A stretch of DNA of 21,148 nucleotides, from assembly GCA_934433485.1 (NCBI GenBank), contig CAKRZR010000024.1, positions 1 to 21,148 of the forward strand, read 5' to 3'. The notes below the pieces were generated by a model, which was not told the origin of the DNA, did no database searches, and worked only from the letters and a program-made list of their open reading frames with translations. This document shows, in pieces, positions 6,160-13,881 of the stretch. The DNA is from an uncultured Eubacteriales bacterium. Its GTDB lineage: Bacteria; Bacillota; Clostridia; Oscillospirales; CAG-272. Within the stretch, counting starts at the first letter, position 1. Each line of letters begins with the position of its first letter. A program made the position numbers and the translations under genes.

Positions 6160-8799
6160 ATGAGAAAAGAATTGCCAAAGACGTATGATCCCGCGTCGTT
6201 TGAGGATCGGATCTACGGCGAGTGGTGCGAACACGACCTGTTCAAGCCGGACCCGGATCCCAAGAAACCCAGCTACTCCATCGTCATTCCGCCGCCGAAC
6301 ATCACAGGGCAGCTGCATATGGGGCATGCCCTCGACAATACCTTGCAGGACATCCTCACCCGTTATAAGCGCATGAAGGGCTTCTCCACCCTCTGGCTTC
6401 CCGGCACCGACCACGCGTCCATTGCCACCGAAGCGAAGATCGTCGAAGCCATGCGCAAGGAGGGTCTGACCAAGGAGGATCTCGGCAGAGACAAATTCCT
6501 CGAGCGCGCGTGGAAGTGGAAGGAGCAGTACGGCGGACGGATCATCTCCCAGCTCAAGAAAATGGGCTCGTCCTGCGACTGGTCCCGCGAACGGTTCACC
6601 CTCGACGAGGGCTGCAGCGAGGCAGTCCGTAAGGTGTTCAAGCAGCTCTATGACGAGGGACTCATTTACCGCGGCGAACGGATCATCAACTGGTGCCCGC
6701 ACTGCAAAACCTCCATCTCCAACGCCGAGGTCGATTATACGGAGCAGGATTCCCACTTTTGGCATATCCGCTATCCCCTCGTGGGCGGCGGCGGATACGT
6801 CGAGGTCGCTACCACCCGTCCCGAGACCATGCTCGGTGATACCGCAGTCGCAGTCAACCCGAACGACGAACGGTATAAACACCTCATCGGCAAGTACGTC
6901 ACCCTGCCGCTTGTGGGCAGACGGATCCCCATCGTCGCCGATGAACACGCCAAGCTCGACAAGGGCACCGGCTGCGTGAAGATCACCCCCGCGCATGACC
7001 CCAACGACTTCGAGGTCGGCAGAAGATGCCGCCTGCCTATGGAGGTCGTGCTCACCCCTGACGCGAAAATCACCGAAAATTATCCGAAATACGCCGGTAT
7101 GGATCGCTACGAGGCGCGCAAAGCCATCGTAAACGACCTGCGCGACGGCGGCTTCCTCTGCGAGATCGAGGATCTCAAGCACGAGGTCGGCACCTGCTAC
7201 CGCTGCGGCACCACGATCGAACCGATGGTCTCCCTCCAGTGGTTCGTACGCATGGAGCCCCTCGCAGGTCCCGCCATCGACGCGGTGCGTAACGGCGATA
7301 TCCGCTTCGTTCCCGAACGGTTTGACAAAAACTACTTCCATTGGATGGAAAATACGCAGGACTGGTGTATTTCCAGACAGCTGTGGTGGGGCCATCGCAT
7401 TCCCGCCTACTACTGCGACGACTGCGGCGAAACCGTCGTTTCCGTCGATCACGTCGATACCTGCCCGAAGTGCGGCGGTCATATGACCGAGGACCCCGAT
7501 ACCCTCGACACCTGGTTCTCCTCCGCGCTCTGGCCGTTCTCCACGATGGGCTGGCCGCACGACACCGCCGATCTGCGCCGCTATTATCCGACCAATACCC
7601 TTGTCACCGGCTACGACATCATCACGTTCTGGGTCTCCCGCATGATTTTCTCCGGACTCAAGTACACCGGCAAGGCGCCGTTCGATACCGTCCTCATCCA
7701 TGGACTTGTCCGCGACGCGCAGGGCAGAAAAATGTCCAAATCGCTCGGCAACGGCATCGATCCGCTGGAAATCATTGACAAATATGGCGCGGACGCCCTG
7801 CGATTCGCTCTCGCCACCGGCAACAGTCCTGGAAACGATATGCGCTTCTCCGACGAAAAGATCGAGGCGGCGCGCAATTTCGCGAATAAGCTGTGGAACG
7901 CCGCGCGGTTTGTGATGATGAACCTCACCATCGACGAGATCCATACCCCGATCCCCGCCGCACTCTCCGACGCCGATCAGTGGATCCTCACGAAATTCGA
8001 GGAGACTGTCCAGAGCGTCACCACCAACATCGAACGGTACGAGGTCGGCATCGCGCTGTCCTGCCTGTACGACTTCGTTTGGGACGTGTACTGCGACTGG
8101 TACATCGAGCTTGCCAAGTCCGCGGTCTCCGGCGACGACGAAGCGCGCTCCAAAACGGCGCAGAATGTCCTCGCGTACGTCCTGCGCGAAACGCTCAAGC
8201 TGCTCCATCCGTTCATGCCGTTCATCACCGAGGAGATCTACCAGGGTCTGCCCGGCGAGGATGGGTACATCATGGTCAAGTCCTTCCCGGAATACAACGC
8301 GGACCTCACGTTCCCCGACGCCGCCGGCGCCATGGAAAAGGTCATCGAAGCGATCCGCGCCATCCGTACCCGCCGTGCCGAGATGGGCGTCGTCCCGTCC
8401 CGTAAGGCGCACTGCACCATTGTGGCAAAGGATCCCGCCGCGTTCGCCAATGCCGAAGCGTATTTCAGCCGCCTCGCCTCCGCAAGCAGCGTGACCGTTG
8501 TCCCGGCAGGCACCGAGGTCGCCAGCGAAAACGCCGTGCAGATCGTCACCGCCGACGCCGTGATCTATATCCCGCTTTCCGACATGATCGATTTCGCCGC
8601 CGAGAAGAAGCGTCTGGAGGGCGAGCTCGCCAACGTCGAAAAGGAGATCGCGCGCGCCGAGGGGAAGCTCGCAAACGAAAGCTTCGTCGCCCGCGCGCCG
8701 CAGAATGTCGTCGACGCGGAAAAAGCGAAGCTCGCGAAAAATATCGAGAAGAAAGCCGGCGTGGAGGCAGCCCTCGCACAGGTGCTCGCCATGATGTGA
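6160..8799 (+). CDS. valS: valyl-tRNA synthetase
   Basis: The 879-residue class I enzyme charges tRNA-Val with valine in the cytoplasm. Near the N-terminus PPPNITGQLHMGHALDNTLQ holds the HIGH-type motif (HMGH). The CP1 editing domain shows ATTRPETMLGDTAVAVNP and the GTGCVKITPAHDPNDFEVG block. WCISRQLWWGHRIPAYYC follows, then a zinc-knuckle pair (CDDCG, CPKCG) and KMSKSLGNGIDP. The C-terminal 65 residues form a tRNA-binding coiled coil (KKRLEGELANVEKEIARAEG). Length is normal for bacterial ValRS. The ATG at 6160 follows AGAAAGGTGA; an in-frame ATG at 6058 would encode a repeat and is rejected. Expression is governed by the T-box leader upstream. Confidence 0.98.
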   Translation: MRKELPKTYDPASFEDRIYGEWCEHDLFKPDPDPKKPSYSIVIPPPNITGQLHMGHALDNTLQDILTRYKRMKGFSTLWLPGTDHASIATEAKIVEAMRKEGLTKEDLGRDKFLERAWKWKEQYGGRIISQLKKMGSSCDWSRERFTLDEGCSEAVRKVFKQLYDEGLIYRGERIINWCPHCKTSISNAEVDYTEQDSHFWHIRYPLVGGGGYVEVATTRPETMLGDTAVAVNPNDERYKHLIGKYVTLPLVGRRIPIVADEHAKLDKGTGCVKITPAHDPNDFEVGRRCRLPMEVVLTPDAKITENYPKYAGMDRYEARKAIVNDLRDGGFLCEIEDLKHEVGTCYRCGTTIEPMVSLQWFVRMEPLAGPAIDAVRNGDIRFVPERFDKNYFHWMENTQDWCISRQLWWGHRIPAYYCDDCGETVVSVDHVDTCPKCGGHMTEDPDTLDTWFSSALWPFSTMGWPHDTADLRRYYPTNTLVTGYDIITFWVSRMIFSGLKYTGKAPFDTVLIHGLVRDAQGRKMSKSLGNGIDPLEIIDKYGADALRFALATGNSPGNDMRFSDEKIEAARNFANKLWNAARFVMMNLTIDEIHTPIPAALSDADQWILTKFEETVQSVTTNIERYEVGIALSCLYDFVWDVYCDWYIELAKSAVSGDDEARSKTAQNVLAYVLRETLKLLHPFMPFITEEIYQGLPGEDGYIMVKSFPEYNADLTFPDAAGAMEKVIEAIRAIRTRRAEMGVVPSRKAHCTIVAKDPAAFANAEAYFSRLASASSVTVVPAGTEVASENAVQIVTADAVIYIPLSDMIDFAAEKKRLEGELANVEKEIARAEGKLANESFVARAPQNVVDAEKAKLAKNIEKKAGVEAALAQVLAMM

Positions 8800-8832
8800 C
8801 GCGGACGCCGCGATAGAAATGGAATCATATGG

Positions 8833-8863
8833 AAAAGTCGACTTGGAAACAGGTCGGCTTTTT
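8833..8863 (+). terminator. valS terminator
   Basis: AAAAGTCGACTT (8833-8844) pairs with AGGTCGGCTTTT (8851-8862), with G-U pairs, and the 3' arm runs into TTTTT. It lies 34 bases after the valS stop. Confidence 0.85.
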
Positions 8864-8972
8864 CTGTATGCAGGGCATCCGATGATTACATTTGTAGCTA
8901 AAGACGTTTTGTGCAATAGGAAAGAATAAGACTTGCAGAAACGCCGAAATTCTGAAAAATGCCGACACAGGG

Positions 8973-9001
8973 TTGACAACATGAAAATACTATGGTATAG
9001 T
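8973..9001 (+). promoter_or_regulatory. promoter of leader copy 1
   Basis: TTGACA (8973-8978), a 17-base spacer ending in ACTATGG, and TATAGT (8996-9001). The same promoter with TATACT occurs in copy 2. Confidence 0.88.
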
Positions 9002-9007
9002 ATACAC

Positions 9008-9250
9008 AAGCAAACCACACAGCTGACACCGGAGTAAGCCGACGGAGGATAGACGATATGATTCCGGCATATTTCAGGAAAGAACCGATGCAGGGCGCGT
9101 GACTGAGGACAGTCTTTGCGAGACGACAGTTCGAGAAACGCAGGCACGCGCAGGGATAGAATCCCACGGGAACAGCGGTATGTTCTGCCGCAGATTTCCG
9201 AAATCCGGAAGAGAATACGTCCGTAAGCCGTAAACCTGAGAGATGCGAAC
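9008..9250 (+). ncRNA. candidate structured leader RNA, copy 1 (undescribed)
   Basis: About 245 bases of untranslated leader follow the promoter. Possible stems shared with copy 2 are GCGCGTG (9094-9100) with CACGCGC near 9148-9156, GACTG/CAGTC around an AGGA loop at 9101-9114, GGGA/TCCC around TAGAA, GCGG/CCGC, and GATTT/AAATC around a CCG loop. In copy 2 the first stem becomes GCGCGTG with CACGTGC, replacing G-C by G-U, and the GACTG hairpin keeps its stem but changes its loop. I match it to no known riboswitch class. RNA function is inferred from conservation and pairing only. Confidence 0.5.
9058..9102 (+). CDS. 14-residue leader peptide (uORF), copy 1
   Basis: ATG at 9058 encodes MIPAYFRKEPMQGA and stops with TGA at 9100-9102. 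GGAGG stands 9 bases upstream, a strong ribosome binding site. The coding sequence and its ribosome binding site are identical at every base in copy 2, while flanking bases differ. The stop codon lies within the proposed GCGCGTGACTG stem region, so translation could alter the fold of the leader. It has no signal peptide. Being a true translated peptide is an inference. Confidence 0.55.
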   Translation: MIPAYFRKEPMQGA

Positions 9251-9298
9251 GATGTTTTTGCCGGGGCATGTGCAATATTGAAAATTTGGAGAATCACC

Positions 9299-9976
9299 GT
9301 GTACTACTTTCTATACCTTCGTCGGTCCTTTTCACGCGCTTGGCGGGAACATGTGCTATTGGTGCTGCTGCTGGCGTGCGCGATTTCCCTGCCGCTGAGT
9401 CTGTCTATTATTGACGCGAGCAACCTAAATGGGCTGACACAGCAGAAGTATCATTACACGCGCAATCACAATTATCGCATCCGCAACGCAGAGCCGGGCG
9501 ACGAATCCATTTTTGAAGCTTATCCAGATCTGATGACGCCTGTTTGGGATGATGGCGAATTGTATGTGGATCGAACCGCGAACAATCCCCTTCGTCGTGA
9601 TCCCGAAAACGGAACATTGATCATTGACAATTTTGTGACCCTTGTTGCAAATCTCACATATCAATATAGGACGTCCCCTATGGAAAATCCGTCAAAAGCG
9701 CGGCGTCCTGATCCGTTTGTTCCTACGGCGGCGTGTGCTGCGTGTATGTGTATGTATTCTGATCGTTGTGCCAATGCTTGCGGGTTCGGTACTGCTCCTG
9801 CAGCTGCGGCAATCGGAGGAAGAATATCTCGCGAACGCGCCGGAATATCCATTGCGTGTGAACCTGAAATTGTCGCGATATATTACAATATCGAAGATAC
9901 TTCCGCTGCTGCAGCTGGATGGTGTGGCGGATATTGTCCCGCAGTGTCTGGAACAGGATTTTACGCCATACTATAT
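9299..9976 (+). pseudogene. FtsX-type ABC permease remnant, internally deleted and truncated
   Basis: Residues from the GTG at 9299 (GGAGA upstream) match the N-terminus of the intact permease on the minus strand at 13882-15999: PLSLSIIDASNLNGL, YHYTRNHN, NAEPGDE, PVWDDGELY. After NLTYQY (near 9662) the reading frame shifts, and the sequence continues in another frame with GRPLWKIR, RLFLRRRVLRVCVCILI and LPLLQLDGVADIVPQCL, matching the intact protein from about residue 285 to 390. So roughly 160 residues are missing in the middle and about 315 at the end. Homology stops at 9976. The first part is only about half identical in protein, while 9664-9976 is about 95% identical in DNA by eye to the intact gene: a mosaic. 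No functional permease can be made from it. Confidence 0.88.
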
Positions 9977-10028
9977 CGACAGCGGGATACGATATGAGAA
10001 AACGGGCATCGCAGAAAGGAGCCAATTT

Positions 10029-10712
10029 ATGGAAATCTTACGCACAACGGACTTGACGAAGGTCTTTCACCAGGGGGACGAGGAGATTTACGCCGTGAAC
10101 CATGTGAACCTCACCGTGGACGAGGGCGAATTTCTCGTGGTGACCGGTCGTTCCGGATCGGGCAAGACGACGCTGCTCAACATTCTTGCCTGCATCGAAA
10201 AGCCGGATTCCGGGGTTCTCACCATCGGCGGCGAGGACGTGAGCGCGCTGTCGTCGTCGAAGCTGTCAGTGATCCGGCGGCGCAAGCTGGGGTACATCTT
10301 CCAGGATTTCAACCTGTTAAACATCCTGACCGCGGAGGAAAACATCAAAATGCCGGCGTTTCTCGACGGAAAGAACCCGGATAAGGAGAAATTCACCGCC
10401 CTTGTGACTGAGCTTGGCATCGCGGATCGACTGCGTCATCTGCCAAACGAGCTGTCCGGCGGTCAAAAACAGCGGGTTGCCATCGCGCGCGCCCTCATCA
10501 ACGAGCCGCAGCTCCTCCTCGCCGATGAGCCGACCGGCAACCTGGACTCGCGCACGTCCGCGGAAATCATCGACCTGCTTCTGCGGATCAACGGATCGGG
10601 TCGCACAATCGTCCTCGTGACCCACGACGAGGGGATCCACCGCCGCATCCTGACCGAAGCCCCCCACGCAAAAGGCTACGTAATGGAAAACGGCGAACTG
10701 ACGGCAGAGTAA
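10029..10712 (+). CDS. ABC transporter ATP-binding protein, MacB/LolD/BceA-like
   Basis: The 227-residue ATPase belongs to the family that energises FtsX-type permeases. It has Walker A GRSGSGKTT (40-48), Q-loop FQDFNLLNILTAEEN (91-105), signature LSGGQKQRVAIARAL (142-156), Walker B LLLADEPTGNLDS (162-174) and His199 of the switch. The start at 10029 follows AGAAAGGAG; longer in-frame starts would run into the permease remnant in a different biological frame. It is the second gene of a unit whose permease is broken, so its partner is probably the intact permease at 13882-15999, or others elsewhere. Such pairs export or remove peptides and lipoproteins at the membrane; the substrate here is unknown. 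Confidence 0.92.
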   Translation: MEILRTTDLTKVFHQGDEEIYAVNHVNLTVDEGEFLVVTGRSGSGKTTLLNILACIEKPDSGVLTIGGEDVSALSSSKLSVIRRRKLGYIFQDFNLLNILTAEENIKMPAFLDGKNPDKEKFTALVTELGIADRLRHLPNELSGGQKQRVAIARALINEPQLLLADEPTGNLDSRTSAEIIDLLLRINGSGRTIVLVTHDEGIHRRILTEAPHAKGYVMENGELTAE

Positions 10713-10925
10713 CGCGGGAACGCGGGGAACGCGGAACGGGGAACGCGGCTTCTTGTAAGAAGCCTGGCAAGAACTTTATGAAAAGGGTGGCATGGATATA
10801 GTTTGTGCAAATTCGCGTGCACACGGACTTGCACAAACTATATCCATCACCAATTCCCTCATAAAGTTTTTTGCCAGGCTTTTTTTCAAAAAAGCCGCGT
10901 TCCCCGTTCCCCGCGTTCCCCCATT
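10713..10925. repeat. long imperfect palindrome (MITE-like), between convergent genes
   Basis: Outer arms are the dispersed GGGGAACG / CTGGCAAGAACTTT repeat in opposite orientations (about 10713-10790 and 10850-10925). The core is a perfect 19-bp inverted repeat, 10792-10810 and 10829-10847, with an 18-base loop. It fills the gap between the ATPase stop and the stop of the solute-binding protein, so it may terminate both transcripts. No open reading frame or target-site duplication was seen, so mobility is unproven. Confidence 0.85.
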
Positions 10926-10931
10926 CCCCTC

Positions 10932-12443
10932 TCAGTCGAAGAAAAAGGCGTTTGCTTTGGCGATTTGCTCGTCGAATTTGGCGGTGTTGGCGGTGAGCTT
11001 GGAGACGATGTCCTCGGTGCCCGCTACGATACCGCCGTTGACGATGCTGCGCACCTGAATATTCGAGAAGCTGAGGTAGTACGCCAGCTCGTCGAATACG
11101 AGGTGGAGCATGCGGATGGTGTCCGTGTCGCGCGCGACCTTGCCGGTCAGGGTCACGTTCACGTACGCGGGGACGACGGTGTCATGCGAGGCGGCGTGCA
11201 GAGCGTCCATGATGTGGATCGCGCGCTCCGGATCCGCCGACGTCACCGGGATCATCTCCATGAACGGGTTGATGATGATGGAGTAGTGGCGCTCCTGCGC
11301 TTCGTCATACTTGGGCGGCGGCAGTACACCGAAATCCGCCTCCATCTCGCGCAGCACCCGCGACCACGCCATGCACTCCGAGTAGAACAGCGCCTTGTTT
11401 TCCGTGAACATCGGCTCCTGCGCCCGGTCGCCCAATCCATTCAGATACTTCGACCGATTTTTCGCGCGCACGTCGAACACCGCGTCCTGCTGCGTGACCG
11501 TCAGGTTGATGATCTTGTCATACGCGTTCAAAAACCGCTCGTCCCCGGACAGATCCGTCACCATGCCTGTATCGGGATCCTTGCCGATGTACCGCTCGTT
11601 CATGCCGTAGAGCAGAATGTCCGCGATCAGCTCGCCGTACGCCACATAGCCGTAGCGGTCCGCGTCCGTCATCGCGCCGTCGCCGTCCAGATCCGCCACC
11701 ACCGCGAGACACATCTCCGTGAACCGATCCATCGTCCACTTGCCCTCGTCCACCAGCGCGTACGGATCGTCTAACTGGTACTGCTCGACAAGCGCCTTGT
11801 TGAAGAACAGGGAACGGATCCCGTCAAAGCGCGTCGTGTCGAAGTCCCCGGTCGTGAAATACATCTTCCCGTTGATGGTGAGGTCAGAAATCGCGTTCTG
11901 ATCCCACCATGTTTTGGTGAAATCGACGGAGGAAAGCGTGTTCAGATCGATGAGGCTGTCCTCCATGGCGATCGCGAACGAATTGCCCAGCGTCACCAGC
12001 GCAATGTCAAAGTCCCCGGTGCCCGCTTTGACTTCCTTTTTCAGCATCGCCGCCGAGTCCGTCACGTTGTTTTCCACGATCTTCACGTTCAGGTATTCGC
12101 CCACACGGTTGTTCCGCTCAATGAAGGCGTCCTTCACCGGTTCCCCGGTCGAGTCCTCCGGCGCGATCAGGGTGTACGAGTACCACTCCGCCGTACAGCC
12201 GTTTAAGATCACGTACTCGTAGCCGTCGTAGTCCTTCTGCTCGATCCCGGCGCGCCAGTCGTAGTTTTCCTCCACCTCCGCCAGCGCCGTCTTGTCCGTC
12301 GTCGTTTCGGCGGTGTCCGCTGTGGTATCCGCAACGCTTTCCGTCGCGGGCGTCTCCGTTTCCGCCGGGGTACCGCAGGCAGCCAGCAGCGGCAGCAGCA
12401 GCGCCAAAATTATGAACGACAATTGTAGTCTTTTCTTTGTCAT
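10932..12443 (-). CDS. extracellular solute-binding lipoprotein (family 1-like)
   Basis: The 503-residue protein starts MTKKRLQLSFIILALLLPLL with lipobox LAAC (Cys23), then a Thr/Glu/Asp-rich linker. It should be a membrane-anchored substrate receptor of an ABC importer on the outside of the cell. The fold is inferred from family-1-like features: DFDIALVTLGNSFAIAMEDSLIDL, INGKMYFTTGDF, LFFNKALVEQ, DEGKWTMDRFTEM, and DLDGDGAMTDADRYG, a region typical of Firmicutes sugar-binding lipoproteins. The ATG at 12443 follows AGGAGG. Longer in-frame starts would cross the promoter. No importer permease is encoded next to it, so the rest of the system must be elsewhere, or it acts as a spare receptor. 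The ligand is unknown; plant sugars are a guess from the GH127 neighbours. Confidence 0.8.
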   Translation of the reverse strand: MTKKRLQLSFIILALLLPLLAACGTPAETETPATESVADTTADTAETTTDKTALAEVEENYDWRAGIEQKDYDGYEYVILNGCTAEWYSYTLIAPEDSTGEPVKDAFIERNNRVGEYLNVKIVENNVTDSAAMLKKEVKAGTGDFDIALVTLGNSFAIAMEDSLIDLNTLSSVDFTKTWWDQNAISDLTINGKMYFTTGDFDTTRFDGIRSLFFNKALVEQYQLDDPYALVDEGKWTMDRFTEMCLAVVADLDGDGAMTDADRYGYVAYGELIADILLYGMNERYIGKDPDTGMVTDLSGDERFLNAYDKIINLTVTQQDAVFDVRAKNRSKYLNGLGDRAQEPMFTENKALFYSECMAWSRVLREMEADFGVLPPPKYDEAQERHYSIIINPFMEMIPVTSADPERAIHIMDALHAASHDTVVPAYVNVTLTGKVARDTDTIRMLHLVFDELAYYLSFSNIQVRSIVNGGIVAGTEDIVSKLTANTAKFDEQIAKANAFFFD

Positions 12444-12500
12444 GCGAACCTCCTGTGTGCGAGTTGAATGAAATATAGCCGTGCGAGTTTGTGTATATAT

Positions 12501-12529
12501 AGTATACCATACCACTGCGCGCATTGCAA
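12501..12529 (-). promoter_or_regulatory. promoter of the solute-binding lipoprotein
   Basis: On the minus strand TTGCAA (12524-12529), a 17-base spacer and TATACT (12501-12506), about 60 bases before the ATG. In the 359-base gap 12444-12802 I see only this promoter, the one at 12699 and an imperfect inverted repeat ATACG...CGTAT at 12633-12654, a weak operator candidate. Confidence 0.8.
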
Positions 12530-12698
12530 TGGCTTTTTGGCAGAATGACGCGCTGTTTTTCCGCATATTTTTTCGCAGGCAGCGTAACAAATGCCCGCGC
12601 TCGTTCGTCTTATAGGGCAGTAAGCGTATCCTATACGAATATTCGCATGCGTATTTGTATAATACAGAGAATTTTCCGAAAAAGATTTCCGATTATAC

Positions 12699-12727
12699 TT
12701 GACATTGCGCAGAATTTTCGGTATACT
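12699..12727 (+). promoter_or_regulatory. promoter of the 324-residue membrane-anchored protein gene
   Basis: TTGACA (12699-12704), a 17-base spacer and TATACT (12722-12727). The gene start at 12803 follows at about 75 bases, with AAGGAG at 12791-12796. Confidence 0.85.
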
Positions 12728-12802
12728 ATTCTTGCAGTCATCTAGTCATCGGGAAACACAGCGGAAGAAACAAGAAAATCAGCACACGGAAAGGAGTCAG
12801 AC

Positions 12803-13777
12803 ATGGAACAGAACACTGCACGCACCTTTTGCATCGACATTCTCATCCTGATTGGCGCGCTTGCCATGATGGCGGCGATGGCGTTCGGCGTCTCCGCGTG
12901 GGAAGCCCTGCAGCGCGAGGAATTTGACGCGTCGGTATTCGGATTGTCGTATAAATACGCGGACGAAGTGCCGCTCATGGAGATCTACCTCTGGTGCGGC
13001 AAGGAGGACGCCGATCCAAACGCTGCCTCCGACGGCACGACGCCCCTCGGCGATACGCAGGGCAACATTCGCGCCTATTCGCTGCGCCTGCTCCGCGACA
13101 AGGTGACGGTCCACAACCTCGACTGGGATGGCTATTCGGAAACGAAAAACGGCACCGACGCCTTTGAAACGCCGGTTTTTACCATCAAAAACAAGCTTGG
13201 CGGCAAGCTCCGGGTCGCGTATGAGTACAAGGGGCTCGGCGCGCTGCTCTATTCCACGGACGATCTGCGCGTGCCCGTCGACGATTGGGACGGCTGGCTG
13301 TACAAGAAGCTGCGGAAGCTGGAAATCGGTCTGCCTCCGGAATCCGTCCACAGGATGAACGTCGATGTGTTCACGGATTACGCCTCCGTCGGAGAGCTGG
13401 ACGAAAAAATGACCCTTTCGATCCCGTTTGACCCGTTTTCCGGCGGCTTGCCCGCGTGGCCGGAGGAAATGCGCCTGTCTGTCCCCATTGAAACGGAAGC
13501 ATTTCAGAAGCTGTATCCGTCCGCGACCGGGCTGTTTCCCAACGTCACGCGGAAAAAGGCGATCACGCATTTGCACATTTACGCCTTCGATCCGGATAAC
13601 GAGAGCAGCGTGATCGCGGAAGCAGAGCTGCGTCTGGTGCATTACACCCCGTGGAAAACGGAGGACGGCACATTCACGCCGGAGCAGCTGCAATATATGA
13701 AAGCGCAAAACATCCTGAACGCCGCATACTGCGAGGTAACCGTCGCGGAGTACGAGCAGGAGGTCATCCGCCAGTAA
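12803..13777 (+). CDS. membrane-anchored protein of unknown function
   Basis: The 324-residue protein has one hydrophobic segment near the N-terminus (about residues 10-32, IDILILIGALAMMAAMAFGV) and then a soluble, mostly beta-rich domain, probably outside the cell. No lipobox is present. I recognise no family. The soluble part is rich in Asp, Glu, Pro and aromatic residues and has few Cys. The ATG at 12803 is supported by AAGGAG six bases upstream and its own promoter. It is monocistronic, convergent with the permease gene, and ends at a shared terminator. Base composition is like the GC-rich neighbours. Confidence 0.7.
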   Translation: MEQNTARTFCIDILILIGALAMMAAMAFGVSAWEALQREEFDASVFGLSYKYADEVPLMEIYLWCGKEDADPNAASDGTTPLGDTQGNIRAYSLRLLRDKVTVHNLDWDGYSETKNGTDAFETPVFTIKNKLGGKLRVAYEYKGLGALLYSTDDLRVPVDDWDGWLYKKLRKLEIGLPPESVHRMNVDVFTDYASVGELDEKMTLSIPFDPFSGGLPAWPEEMRLSVPIETEAFQKLYPSATGLFPNVTRKKAITHLHIYAFDPDNESSVIAEAELRLVHYTPWKTEDGTFTPEQLQYMKAQNILNAAYCEVTVAEYEQEVIRQ

Positions 13778-13820
13778 AAATGCCGTTCCGCGCCCGACAC
13801 AAAACCATAAAATGGTAAAA

Positions 13821-13881
13821 GGAACCCGCGTACGCTGCGCCTCCATCCTTTGGGGCATAGCATACACAGGTTCCTTTTTTT
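13821..13881. terminator. bidirectional terminator between convergent genes
   Basis: GGAACC (13821-13826) pairs with GGTTCC (13869-13874), with an inner pair GCGTAC / GTATGC (G-U on the minus strand). T7 follows at 13875-13881 on the plus strand, and TTTT follows the 3' arm on the minus strand. The minus-strand permease stop codon abuts the T-run. Confidence 0.8.

Larger units (their letters stand above)
8886..9250 (+). repeat. duplicated promoter-leader cassette, copy 1
   Basis: This region matches the reverse complement of 16443-16822 over its whole length with scattered differences and short indels. Similarity begins about 85 bases upstream of the -35 box and ends at CCTGAGAGATG. Each copy precedes a gene of the same transporter family, in the same orientation relative to it, so a whole operon front was duplicated. 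Confidence 0.9.

Noticed and set aside
9130..9160. GTTCGAGA resembling a tRNA T-loop in the leader
   Set aside because: No acceptor stem, D-arm or anticodon arm could be drawn around it, so no tRNA or tmRNA is called.
9230..9245. CCTGAGAG near the end of the leader, reminiscent of TPP riboswitch CUGAGA
   Set aside because: No matching second half of the THI box and no fitting stems; the short match is probably chance.
8898..9275. 125-codon frame on the minus strand, with a similar frame on the plus strand at 16224-16946
   Set aside because: The similarity between them is explained by the duplicated leader; they run against the promoter and have no ribosome binding site.
6088..9297. 1069-codon open frame on the minus strand across valS and the leader
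   Set aside because: It is antisense to an unmistakable valS, has no recognisable domain and would cross a promoter and terminator.
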